A stretch of DNA of 64,000 nt, taken from NCBI GenBank assembly GCA_902363335.1, contig CABIZV010000008.1:1-64000 (forward strand). The letters run 5' to 3'. A program made the position numbers and the translations under genes. Under the pieces are notes generated by a model. The model searched no databases, was not told where the DNA came from, and worked only from the letters and a program-made list of their open reading frames with translations. This document shows positions 1 through 7,890 of the stretch, piece after piece (the first letter of the stretch is position 1; every line of letters begins with the position of its first letter). Source of the DNA: Enterobacteriaceae bacterium (GTDB taxonomy: Bacteria; Pseudomonadota; Gammaproteobacteria; Enterobacterales; Enterobacteriaceae).

Positions 1-128
1 GACCTTCGAGGCAGGTCACTACTCGACAGAGAGTAGGACAAAAGCGAAAGCTTTTGAACGTTGCGAAGCAACGGCCCGAAGGGTGAATCACTTGTGATTC
101 ATAAACTGCCAGGCATCAAATTAAGTGT
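1..128 (+). other. rRNA operon spacer with four hairpins
   Basis: This stretch precedes the tRNA-Thr and contains no gene. It holds four consecutive perfect hairpins: CTACTC/GAGTAG (19-36), CAAAAGC-GAAA-GCTTTTG (39-56), CGTTGC-GAA-GCAACG (59-73) and GAATCAC-TT-GTGATTC (85-100). They are followed by AAACTGCCAGGCATCAAATT, a 5S-3'-end-like tail, at 103-122. From memory, the core closely resembles the spacer between terminators T1 and T2 of E. coli rrnB. In E. coli rrnD the tRNA-Thr directly follows the 5S gene rrfD, so the upstream 5S gene probably lies just before the window. Confidence 0.7.
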
Positions 129-204
129 GCTGATATGGCTCAGTTGGTAGAGCGCACCCTTGGTAAGGGTGAGGTCCCCAGTTCGACTCTGGGTATCAGC
201 ACCA
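129..204 (+). tRNA. thrV: tRNA-Thr(GGU)
   Basis: The 76-nt cloverleaf starts GCTGATATGG and ends with an encoded CCA (202-204). The acceptor stem GCTGATA pairs with TATCAGC, the T-loop GTTCGA is intact, and the anticodon GGT is at 162-164. It lies 36 nt before a 5S rRNA gene, the thrV-rrfF arrangement found at the distal end of rrnD in E. coli. It is therefore probably cotranscribed with the rRNA operon and released by RNase processing. Confidence 0.97.
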
Positions 205-240
205 GTTTTTAGGTTAAAGTTCGGCGCTAGTAAAAGAATT

Positions 241-360
241 TGTCTGGCGGCAACAGCGCGGTGGTCCCACCTGACCCCATGCCGAACTCAGAAGTGAAAC
301 GCCGTAGCGCCGATGGTAGTGTGGGGTCTCCCCATGCGAGAGTAGGGAACTGCCAGACAT
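241..360 (+). rRNA. rrfF: 5S ribosomal RNA
   Basis: The 120-nt gene contains the unmistakable 5S core GGTGGTCCCACCTGACCCCA and the conserved GCCGAACTCAGAAGTGAAAC. Its ends, TGTCTGGCGG and CTGCCAGACAT, pair as helix I. By position after tRNA-Thr it is the extra, second 5S copy of the rrnD-type operon. Two terminators follow at once. The T/A pair near the helix I ends (TGTCTGG/CCAGACA) replaces the usual TGCCTGG/CCAGGCA, a compensatory change showing the copy is under structural selection. Confidence 0.97.
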
Positions 361-370
361 TAATTAAAAC

Positions 371-404
371 AAAAGGCCCAGTCGAAAGACTGGGCCTTTT
401 GTTT
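371..404 (+). terminator. rrn operon terminator T1-like
   Basis: A perfect 13-bp hairpin, AAAAGGCCCAGTC-GAAA-GACTGGGCCTTTT, is followed by GTTT. Sequence and GAAA tetraloop match the classical rrn T1 terminator. It lies 10 nt after the 5S gene. Confidence 0.95.
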
Positions 405-425
405 ATCTATCGTTTGATAAAAAAC

Positions 426-455
426 AAGGCCCATCCTCACTGTTGGGCCTTTTTG
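426..455 (+). terminator. second rrn terminator
   Basis: A second hairpin, AAGGCCCA/TGGGCCTT, has a 10-nt loop and a run of T residues. It is placed 22 nt after the first, giving the tandem termination usual for rRNA operons. Confidence 0.85.
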
Positions 456-670
456 TATCCGCAGAACTTAACAATATGAATTTATAACGATTATGGTTAA
501 GTGTGCTCGCCTGATTAATATTATCGCTGGGTTAAACTGCATCTTCATCTATTTAGCTTATGATGAGTAGCGCACGTAAAATAGATCAGCATTGGCTATC
601 TATCTATTAAGATGAGTTATTTTGGAAGTGACAAAAGAAGGGTAATGCTGGGGTGATTCGGTATCATCAT

Positions 671-709
671 CCTGCGCTTATCCAGCGTCGATAAGCTGAT
701 AAGCGCAGG
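671..709. repeat. 12-bp inverted repeat after yhdV
   Basis: CCTGCGCTTATC (671-682) and GATAAGCGCAGG (698-709) form a perfect 12-bp stem with a 15-nt loop. The stem lies 32 nt beyond the yhdV stop codon. No T-run follows on either strand, so it is more likely a 3'-end-stabilising hairpin or factor-assisted terminator than a classical intrinsic terminator. I see nothing else in the 456-741 gap. Confidence 0.6.
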
Positions 710-741
710 TGAAGTCATGCCAGCCATTTCTGACTACGGCA

Positions 742-963
742 TTATTTAGTGAGAGCTACAATCCCAAGCGTCAGCCCCGCCAACGCTGCTGCGCCGCCAG
801 CAATGGCACCAGCTGTCTCCCAGTTATCCTGCGTTGTTCCTTTCATACAGGTATTGGTATGAACCAAGCGCCCCTGATCGTCGTAAACAGGTACACAAGG
901 TGAATCATGCGCACAGCCGGCCAGTAAGGTTGCCAGCAGGGTCACCAGAATGAATTTTTTCAT
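742..963 (-). CDS. yhdV: small outer-membrane lipoprotein YhdV
   Basis: This 73-residue protein has a short basic and hydrophobic signal ending in the lipobox LLAGC, so lipidation is predicted at Cys17. Ala follows the Cys, which favours outer-membrane sorting. The middle carries two more Cys in a short PVYDDQGRLVHT segment. The C-terminus (about 50-72) is a glycine/alanine-rich hydrophobic stretch like a glycine-zipper membrane anchor. Length and sequence fit E. coli YhdV, whose function is unknown. In E. coli the amino-acid ABC transporter genes yhdWXYZ separate yhdV from the rRNA operon; here they are absent. Confidence 0.9.
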   Translation of the reverse strand: MKKFILVTLLATLLAGCAHDSPCVPVYDDQGRLVHTNTCMKGTTQDNWETAGAIAGGAAALAGLTLGIVALTK

Positions 964-1240
964 GATGTTTGCCTCTAAAGGATCCGTTTCAATACGCCAT
1001 AAATATGCCGCATTTCGGAATGGCTTATTTTATCACCTCTGATACGGCCTCTAGATAGGGGAAATAATCTCAATTTATGTGTTTCGTAAATATAATGGAG
1101 AAGACACCGCTAAATTATTTAGATTATGTAGAAATGATGTAGAGGAAAATATTGTTCATCAGTTTCACCCGGCGAAATAGCCGGTGATATACCACAACTT
1201 ATTGAAAGTGAGACCGTTGATGAGTCAGTTTTCCAGACAC

Positions 1241-1267
1241 AAAAAAGGCGCCCGAAGGCGCCTTAGT
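1241..1267 (-). terminator. terminator after acrF
   Basis: Read on the minus strand this is AAGGCGCC-TTCG-GGCGCCTT followed by a T-run, an intrinsic terminator 16 nt beyond the acrF stop. The rest of the 964-1240 gap is AT-rich and shows no gene. It should hold the yhdV promoter. Confidence 0.93.
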
Positions 1268-1282
1268 CGATAGGATCGGACG

Positions 1283-4200
1283 TTATTCTTTATGTTTCGT
1301 AAAACGGCGTCTGACGACGACGAAGAATACAGGGACAAAGAAGATTGCCAGCAGGGTCGCTGTCAGCATCCCACCCATGACGCCGGTACCGACCGCATTC
1401 TGCGCGCCACTACCTGCTCCACGGCTGATAACCAGCGGCATAACCCCGAGGATAAAGGCCAGAGAAGTCATCAGGATAGGGCGCAGACGCATACGAGAAG
1501 CCTCAAGCGTTGCCTCAATGATGCCTTTTCCTTCTTTATCCATCAGGTCCTTAGCGAACTCGACTATCAGGATGGCGTTCTTAGCCGACAAACCAATCGT
1601 CGTAAGCAGGCCTACCTGGAAGTAAACGTCATTATTCATCCCACGCAGTGACGCTGCCAGCAACGCACCCACAACACCCAGCGGTACAACCAGCATGACG
1701 GAGAATGGAATAGACCAGCTCTCGTAGAGCGCAGCAAGGCACAGGAAAACGACAATTAATGAGATCGCGTACAGTGCCGGAGCCTGGTTACCGGATAAAC
1801 GTTCCTGATAGGACATTCCGGTCCAATCAAAACCAATCCCTGCCGGTAACTTAGTGGCTAACTGCTCCATCAACGCCATGGCTTCACCGGTACTTTTACC
1901 CGGAGCAGCCTCGCCCAGGATCTCCATAGACGGCAGCCCGTTGTAGCGTTCAAGACGTGGAGAACCATAGACCCAGTGAGAAGTTACGAAGGCTGAGAAC
2001 GGCACCATCTCACCATTAGCGCTGCGAACATACATGTTGTTGACATCGCCCGGAAGCATACGGAACTTCGCATCTGCCTGAAGGTATACCTTCTTCACAC
2101 GACCATTGTCGATAAAGTCGTTAACGTAATAACCCCCAAGCGCCGCTGAGATTGTCTCGTTGATATCAGACAGCGAAACGCCCAGCGCCTGTGCTTTTTC
2201 CTGATCAACATCGAGTTTGAATTGCGCGGTATCCTCGAGTCCGTTCGGACGGACACGCACCAGCTGATCCGGGTGCTGATGCACCATCCCCAGCAGCTGA
2301 TTACGCGCCTGGGTGAGTGCGGTATGTCCGAGGTTGCCCTGGTCAATCAGCTCAAAGTCGAAACCGGTCGCCGTACCCAGTTCGATAATCGCCGGCATGT
2401 TGAATGGGAAAACCATGGCGTCTTTAATCTGGCTAAATGCCATGGTAGCGCGCTTGATGATTGACTCTGCGCCATTCTCTTCGCCGCTACGTTTATCCCA
2501 GGGTTTCAGACTCACGAACGCCATGCCGGAGTTCTGGCCCTGACCACTGAAGCTAAAACCGTTAACGGTAAAGACGCTCTCAACGTTGGCCTTTTCGTTA
2601 TTCAGATAGTAGTGGGTCACGCTATCCAGGACTTTTTGCGTGCGCTCTTGCGTTGCGCCAGCAGGCAGCTGAACCATCGTCAGGAATACGCCCTGATCTT
2701 CATCCGGCAGGAAGGATGTTGGTAAACGCATAAACAGGACTGCCATACCGGCCACAATCAGCAGGTAGATAACCAGATAGCGCCCGGTGCTGCGGAGAAT
2801 ACCGCTCACGCTGTTGGTATAGTGGTTCACGCTATTATCAAACTTAGCATTGAACCAGCCGAAGAAGCCTTTCTTCTCACCGTGATCGGCAGAAGCAGGC
2901 TTTAGCATTGTGGCGCAAAGTGCTGGTGTCAGGATTAATGCGACAAATACCGATAGCGCCATTGCGGAGACGATGGTGATTGAGAACTGGCGATAGATAG
3001 CGCCAGTTGAACCACCAAAGAAAGCCATTGGTATAAATACCGCTGAGAGCACCATTGCGATACCGACCAGTGCCCCTTGAATCTGCGACATGGATTTCTC
3101 CGTCGCTTCAATGGGGGATAGCCTGTCTTCAACCATCACACGCTCGACGTTTTCTACCACCACGATGGCATCATCGACGAGTAGGCCTATCGCAAGCACC
3201 ATCCCGAACATGGTTAGGGTATTTATTGAGTAGCCAAATATTGCCAGTACTGCGAATGTTCCCAATAACACCACGGGCACTGCTATTGTCGGAATCAGCG
3301 TTGCCCGGATATTCTGCAAGAACAGGTACATCACGAGGAAGACGAGGATAATCGCTTCAAACAGCGTCTTAACCACTTCATGGATCGAGAGGGTCACAAA
3401 TGGCGTGGTGTCATACGGATACACCACTTTCATGCCTTGCGGGAAATACGGCTGCAGTTCTGCCAGCTTGGCTTTAATCGCATTTGCCGTATCCAGCGCG
3501 TTCGCCCCAGTCGCCAGCTTAATACCGAGACCAGAAGCCGGTTTCCCGTTGATACGCGCGACGACGTTGTAGTTCTCACCGCCCAACTCAATGCGCGCCA
3601 CGTCGCTTAAATGTACGACGGAGCCATCGGCATTCACGCGCAGCGTGACTTTGCCAAACTCTACCGGATCTTTCAGGCGCGTCTGCGCAATGATTGAGGC
3701 GTTAAGCTGCTGACCTTTTACCGCAGGCGTTCCGCCCAGTTGCCCGGCGGCAATCTGGTCGTTCTGCACCTTTAGCTGATTAATGATATCAACCGGCGTC
3801 AGACTATATTTATTCAGTAAGTTACCATCGAGCCAGATACGCATCGCATACTGGGCCCCGAACAGCTGTACATCGCCAACGCCGTTAAGACGGCTGATAG
3901 GGTCTTTCACGTTAGAGGCGATATAATCGGAGATATCGTCCTGAACGGTATTAGGGTTGTCGGAGATAAAGCCCGCCACCATCAGGAAGCTACTACTCGA
4001 CTTCTCAACGCTAATCCCCTGTTGCTGCACTTCCTGCGGTAGCAAGGGTGTTGCCAGCTGTAGCTTGTTTTGTACCTGAACCTGAGCGATATCGGGATCC
4101 GTTCCCGACTGGAAGGTCAGGGTAATCGTCACCGATCCCGCAGAGTCGCTGGTAGAGGACATATACATCAGGTTATCAATACCGTTCATGTTCTGTTCGA

Positions 4201-4393
4201 TAACCTGGGTGACGGTATCTTGCACCGTTTGTGCATCAGCGCCCGGATAGGTCGCTGAGATGGCGACGGCTGGCGGTGCTATCGTTGGGTATTGGGCGAT
4301 AGGCAACTGCAAAATCGCCAGACCACCGGCAATCATCATGATGATTGCCAGCACCCACGCGAATACCGGTCGATGGATAAAAAACTTAGACAT
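1283..4393 (-). CDS. acrF: RND multidrug efflux transporter AcrF
   Basis: AcrF is the inner-membrane proton/drug antiporter of the AcrEF-TolC pump. At 1036 residues it has full RND length: one N-terminal transmembrane helix, a large periplasmic loop, a central helix bundle, a second loop and a C-terminal bundle ending in a basic RRRFTKHKE tail. The proton-relay pair Asp407-Asp408 is visible in GLLVDDAIVVVEN. The gene follows acrE with a 12-nt gap and ends at a strong terminator, so the two form an operon, and the divergent acrS lies beyond acrE. AcrB is the main alternative name, but acrS and yhdV next to it favour AcrF. Confidence 0.95.
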   Translation of the reverse strand: MSKFFIHRPVFAWVLAIIMMIAGGLAILQLPIAQYPTIAPPAVAISATYPGADAQTVQDTVTQVIEQNMNGIDNLMYMSSTSDSAGSVTITLTFQSGTDPDIAQVQVQNKLQLATPLLPQEVQQQGISVEKSSSSFLMVAGFISDNPNTVQDDISDYIASNVKDPISRLNGVGDVQLFGAQYAMRIWLDGNLLNKYSLTPVDIINQLKVQNDQIAAGQLGGTPAVKGQQLNASIIAQTRLKDPVEFGKVTLRVNADGSVVHLSDVARIELGGENYNVVARINGKPASGLGIKLATGANALDTANAIKAKLAELQPYFPQGMKVVYPYDTTPFVTLSIHEVVKTLFEAIILVFLVMYLFLQNIRATLIPTIAVPVVLLGTFAVLAIFGYSINTLTMFGMVLAIGLLVDDAIVVVENVERVMVEDRLSPIEATEKSMSQIQGALVGIAMVLSAVFIPMAFFGGSTGAIYRQFSITIVSAMALSVFVALILTPALCATMLKPASADHGEKKGFFGWFNAKFDNSVNHYTNSVSGILRSTGRYLVIYLLIVAGMAVLFMRLPTSFLPDEDQGVFLTMVQLPAGATQERTQKVLDSVTHYYLNNEKANVESVFTVNGFSFSGQGQNSGMAFVSLKPWDKRSGEENGAESIIKRATMAFSQIKDAMVFPFNMPAIIELGTATGFDFELIDQGNLGHTALTQARNQLLGMVHQHPDQLVRVRPNGLEDTAQFKLDVDQEKAQALGVSLSDINETISAALGGYYVNDFIDNGRVKKVYLQADAKFRMLPGDVNNMYVRSANGEMVPFSAFVTSHWVYGSPRLERYNGLPSMEILGEAAPGKSTGEAMALMEQLATKLPAGIGFDWTGMSYQERLSGNQAPALYAISLIVVFLCLAALYESWSIPFSVMLVVPLGVVGALLAASLRGMNNDVYFQVGLLTTIGLSAKNAILIVEFAKDLMDKEGKGIIEATLEASRMRLRPILMTSLAFILGVMPLVISRGAGSGAQNAVGTGVMGGMLTATLLAIFFVPVFFVVVRRRFTKHKE

Positions 4394-4405
4394 GGGATCG
4401 GTACC

Positions 4406-5545
4406 TTATTGCGCGGCCGGAACCGCGGTATCTTCTTCAGCTTTCACGGTTGCGCCTGGATGCACCTTCTGCAGCCCGCTGACAATAACTTTATCGCCGG
4501 ATTTCAAGCCGCTGGTAATCAACCACTGATCGCCAATCGCCTGAGAGGCAACGACATTGCGCGTTTCGACCTGATTTTTATCGTTCACCAACAGGACCGT
4601 CGCATCACCTCGCGGCGTGCGGGTGACCCCCTGCTGTGGCACCAGCATCGCGTTCGGGTTTACGCCTTCATCAATACGTGCGCGCACGAACATGCCCGGT
4701 AGCAGGATGTGCTGTGGGTTAGGGAAAATAGCCCGCAGCGTAATTGAGCCAGTGCTTTCGTCAACGGTGACATCAGAGAATTGCAGTGTGCCTTTCAACG
4801 AGTAAGCCTGACCATTTTCCATCAGCAACTGCACGCTTTTTGCTTCCCCGCCTTGTTCAAGGCTTTCTTGTTTCAGACGCATAAAATCCGTGCTGGATTG
4901 CGTGACATCGACATAGATAGGATCCAGCTGTTGCACGGTCGCCAGTGCATCAGACTGCCCATTTGTGACCAGTGCCCCTTCGGTCACGCTGGACTTACCG
5001 ATACGACCGGTGATTGGTGAGGTTACCTTGGTATAGGCCAGATTAATTCGGGCGCTCTCAACGGCTGCTTTGGCGGCCATTACGTCGGCATCGGCCTGAC
5101 GGGCGGTGGCGACAGCCTGGTCATAATCTTGCTGACTGATGTATTTTGTTCCCAGCAGTGGGACGTAGCGTTTCACCGTCAGATGGGCGATAGCGGCGGC
5201 GGCCTGTGCTTTTGACTCGTCACCTTTCGCGCTGTCATAAGCGGCTTGATAGGTGGCAGGATCGATTTGATAAAGTGAATCTCCAGCCTGTACGTCGCTG
5301 CCTTCGGTAAAGTGGCGTTTAAGGATGATTCCGCTCACCTGTGGACGGACTTCAGCGACGCGAAACGCGGAGGTTCGGCCCGGTAATTCTGTGGTTATGG
5401 AGAGAGGCGCATTGTTTACAACATGCACGGTGACCTGAGGCGTTGGCGCATGCGCTTGTTGATCTGCAGAATTATCGCAACCGCTGAGTAAAATGGCGGA
5501 GACAATTAGGCTGGATAAAAGTGTAACCCTGGCATGACTCGTCAT
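4406..5545 (-). CDS. acrE: RND efflux periplasmic adaptor AcrE
   Basis: AcrE is the membrane-fusion lipoprotein that links AcrF to the TolC channel. Its 379 residues begin with a signal peptide ending in the lipobox LLSGC (Cys23), followed by Asp, the +2 residue that retains lipoproteins in the inner membrane. After the lipoyl half-motif near 60-75 come a helical hairpin rich in Ala/Gln (about 100-170) and beta-barrel domains (VTSPITGRIGKSSVTEGALV). An AAGGA ribosome site precedes ATG 5545. It is the first gene of the acrEF operon and divergent from acrS. Confidence 0.94.
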   Translation of the reverse strand: MTSHARVTLLSSLIVSAILLSGCDNSADQQAHAPTPQVTVHVVNNAPLSITTELPGRTSAFRVAEVRPQVSGIILKRHFTEGSDVQAGDSLYQIDPATYQAAYDSAKGDESKAQAAAAIAHLTVKRYVPLLGTKYISQQDYDQAVATARQADADVMAAKAAVESARINLAYTKVTSPITGRIGKSSVTEGALVTNGQSDALATVQQLDPIYVDVTQSSTDFMRLKQESLEQGGEAKSVQLLMENGQAYSLKGTLQFSDVTVDESTGSITLRAIFPNPQHILLPGMFVRARIDEGVNPNAMLVPQQGVTRTPRGDATVLLVNDKNQVETRNVVASQAIGDQWLITSGLKSGDKVIVSGLQKVHPGATVKAEEDTAVPAAQ

Positions 5546-5894
5546 TGCTATTCCTTATAGATTGATAGCCAGATTTGACTACAAATCTGTCAAAGAAAGG
5601 ATGAATAAAAAACAGTCCGTTATCCTACAAATAAATACAGAATGATGTAAGGGATAGTTATTTTGTGACGTTCAACAAAGGCACGGAAACACAAAGATAT
5701 CAGGCTTGGCGTATAGGGTATGGGAATATATATTTATCGCATGAATGTTATTATCTAAAAGTATCACCAATATTTATTTGTTCATTTTTAGACGACATCA
5801 AACTTTTTGTTAAGCATTCGAATTTGGTTGAGTGATAAGTTTATTTTAGTTGATCATCCTAATCGCCGAACATTGCGCGGCAAGTGACATTTCT
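5546..5894. promoter_or_regulatory. divergent acrE/acrS control region
   Basis: This 349-bp gap separates the acrEF operon from acrS. It is strongly AT-rich, with runs such as AATATATATTTATC, and must hold both promoters. I cannot fix an operator. The composition fits the known H-NS silencing of acrEF in E. coli, but that link is inference. Confidence 0.5.
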
Positions 5895-6548
5895 ATGGCA
5901 AGAAGAACAAAAGATGATGCGCTTAAGACGCGCCAGCTGCTGCTGGACGCAGCCATTGAGCAATTTGCACTACGCGGTGTCAGCAGCACCACATTGACCG
6001 ATATTGCAGAGGCCGCCGGGGTCACTCGCGGTGCGGTTTATTGGCATTTTGCCAGCAAGAGTGAATTATTTAATGCGATATGGCAGGAGCAGCAACCGCT
6101 ACGAGACTTGATTCTTCATAAATTGAAACAAATAGAAACGGCGAATCCGCTATTGAATTTGAGGAATAAATTTATTATCGGTTTGCAATATATTGCAGAA
6201 ACGCCGAAGCAGCGCGCATTAATGCAAATACTGTATCACAAATGTGAATTTTGCAGTGATATGATGTCGGAGTCTGAAATCAGGGCGAAAATTGGCTTTA
6301 ACTATGATTATATGAGAACCGTTTTGCAGAATTGTGTAAGTAACAAGATATTACCTCACGATACAAACGTTGAGATTATTTTGATTATATTACACAGTGC
6401 ATTCAGCGGTATTATCAAAAACTGGTTAATGAGCCCTCAGCTGTTCGATCTCTATCAACAGGCCCCGCTCCTGGTTGATAACTTGATGACCACGATCTGC
6501 TCTCAACATCTGGGGATGTCACGGCCAACGCTCGCCACAAATCTGTAG
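5895..6548 (+). CDS. acrS: TetR-family regulator AcrS
   Basis: AcrS is a TetR-type repressor encoded divergently from acrEF. In E. coli it represses acrAB and is thought to act on acrEF. From Met at 5895 it has 217 residues. The N-terminal helix-turn-helix (about 10-60) reads GVSSTTLTDIAEAAGVTRGA followed by VYWHF, the TetR signature. A helical ligand domain with YHKCEFCSDMM and FSGIIKNWLM follows. An upstream ATG at 5850 would add 15 residues, but the AcrS/AcrR family starts at the M-A-R/K-R-T sequence, so 5895 is preferred. No strong ribosome site is seen for either start. Confidence 0.9.
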   Translation: MARRTKDDALKTRQLLLDAAIEQFALRGVSSTTLTDIAEAAGVTRGAVYWHFASKSELFNAIWQEQQPLRDLILHKLKQIETANPLLNLRNKFIIGLQYIAETPKQRALMQILYHKCEFCSDMMSESEIRAKIGFNYDYMRTVLQNCVSNKILPHDTNVEIILIILHSAFSGIIKNWLMSPQLFDLYQQAPLLVDNLMTTICSQHLGMSRPTLATNL

Positions 6549-6664
6549 GCTCCATTTCAGGCAAGGAAGCTTGAAGATCGTTCATCTACCTAATCTGGCA
6601 CTGTTTTCTGGTCACCGTATCTGTCATCTTGTCTATTACTTATCACGCTCATAATGAGGGTTTT

Positions 6665-7498
6665 ATGAATGACATTTTTTGCCAGATTGGGGATTTTCAG
6701 GTAACCGCACTCAGCGACGGCAGCATGAACGCCAGTCTGACTTTACTCTCGGGTATTGATGTGACCGACGCGGGTGAGATTCAGCAACGTGCTGGGGTTG
6801 CTGAACCTGATAGCCTGCATATCTTTGGCTACCTGATTCGCGGCGGCGGACACACTATTCTGGTCGATTCTGGAACGGGCGGCTTCAATAATATTGGCGG
6901 CCAGCTGCAAACTCGCCTGCTTGAAAACGGTGTCAGGCCTGAAGCGGTTGATACGATATTGCTGACCCATGCCCATCCCGATCATATTGGTGGACTGCTA
7001 GACGAGCAGGGGAATGCGATATACCCGAATGCTCGTCTATACCTGCATCCTCTGGAGCTTGAATACTGGCAGGATGACAAACTGATGGCACAGGCCAATG
7101 AGCGGCAGCAGCGTAATTTCGAACGTGCGCGCCGGACGTTTTCGGTTTACCGCGAGAGCCTCCATCTCCTGAATGAACATCCTATCGTGGAGGGCATTCG
7201 TGCTATCCCGTTGCCCGGGCATACACCGGGGCACACCGGGTTCAGAATTGACGCTATGCAATCTAGCCTGATTATCTGGGGAGACATTGTGCACTTCCCC
7301 TTTATCCAGACGGCACGACCGGATGTCACTATTGCCTTTGATATTGATTCCATTCAGGCAGAGGCTTCGCGAAAACAGATACTAACGCAGTGTGCAGCTG
7401 AGGGGATGCTGGTGGCGGGAATGCATTTTGCGGGAACGGGGTTTGCGCGGGTGTTCCCTGCCGGTAGCGGCTATCGGATCGTCTATTCACAGGGGTAA
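6665..7498 (+). CDS. MBL-fold hydrolase, methyl-parathion-hydrolase-like
   Basis: This is a cytoplasmic metallo-beta-lactamase-fold hydrolase of 277 residues with no signal peptide. The dinuclear metal motif THAHPDHIGG supplies His102, His104, Asp106 and His107, and a second metal histidine lies in PGHTPGHTGF (186-190). WGDIVHF and GMHFAGTGF complete the fold. VTALSDGS near the start and the WGDI block resemble the methyl-parathion-hydrolase/lactonase-like branch of the family. The substrate is unknown. ATG 6665 is chosen because GAGGG precedes it by four bases; 6629 is an alternative. E. coli K-12 has yhdU/yhdJ at this place instead. Confidence 0.8.
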   Translation: MNDIFCQIGDFQVTALSDGSMNASLTLLSGIDVTDAGEIQQRAGVAEPDSLHIFGYLIRGGGHTILVDSGTGGFNNIGGQLQTRLLENGVRPEAVDTILLTHAHPDHIGGLLDEQGNAIYPNARLYLHPLELEYWQDDKLMAQANERQQRNFERARRTFSVYRESLHLLNEHPIVEGIRAIPLPGHTPGHTGFRIDAMQSSLIIWGDIVHFPFIQTARPDVTIAFDIDSIQAEASRKQILTQCAAEGMLVAGMHFAGTGFARVFPAGSGYRIVYSQG

Positions 7499-7510
7499 AA
7501 AAGACAATAA

Positions 7511-7546
7511 AAAAGGCGCTTCCCCATGCCGAGTAGCGCCTTCTTA
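7511..7546 (-). terminator. terminator after fis
   Basis: On the minus strand AAGGCGCT/AGCGCCTT encloses a 14-nt loop and is followed by a T-run. It ends the dusB-fis operon and lies between the converging metallo-hydrolase gene and fis. On the plus strand it is followed only by TTCTT, so it may act weakly in both directions. Confidence 0.8.
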
Positions 7547-7568
7547 AACAACAAGTAACTGATTAGTA

Positions 7569-7865
7569 TCAGTTCATGCCGTATTTTTTCAGTTTTTTAC
7601 GCAGAGTTCCACGGTTGATGCCCATCATCAGGGCTGCGCGGGTCTGGTTACCACGGGTGTATTGCATCACCATGTCCAACAGGGGCTGTTCTACTTCAGC
7701 CAGTACCAGCTCATAGAGGTCACTCACATCCTGACCATTCAGTTGAGCAAAATAGTTCTTCAGTGCCTGTTTAACCGAGTCACGCAGGGGCTTTTGAGTC
7801 ACCTGGTCCTGAGAGTTAACGGTAGAAACGGTCAGTACGTCAGAATTTACGCGTTGTTCGAACAT
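7569..7865 (-). CDS. fis: nucleoid-associated protein Fis
   Basis: Fis is a DNA-bending dimer that activates rRNA promoters and organises the nucleoid during rapid growth. The 98 residues match the invariant enterobacterial length. The C-terminal helix-turn-helix NQTRAALMMGINRGTLRKKL is intact and the N-terminal beta-hairpin arms are present. It is the second gene of the dusB-fis operon, 25 nt after dusB, and is driven from the growth-phase promoter upstream of dusB. Confidence 0.98.
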   Translation of the reverse strand: MFEQRVNSDVLTVSTVNSQDQVTQKPLRDSVKQALKNYFAQLNGQDVSDLYELVLAEVEQPLLDMVMQYTRGNQTRAALMMGINRGTLRKKLKKYGMN

Positions 7866-7890
7866 AGTTCTGTCAGCTCTTTATTTCTAA

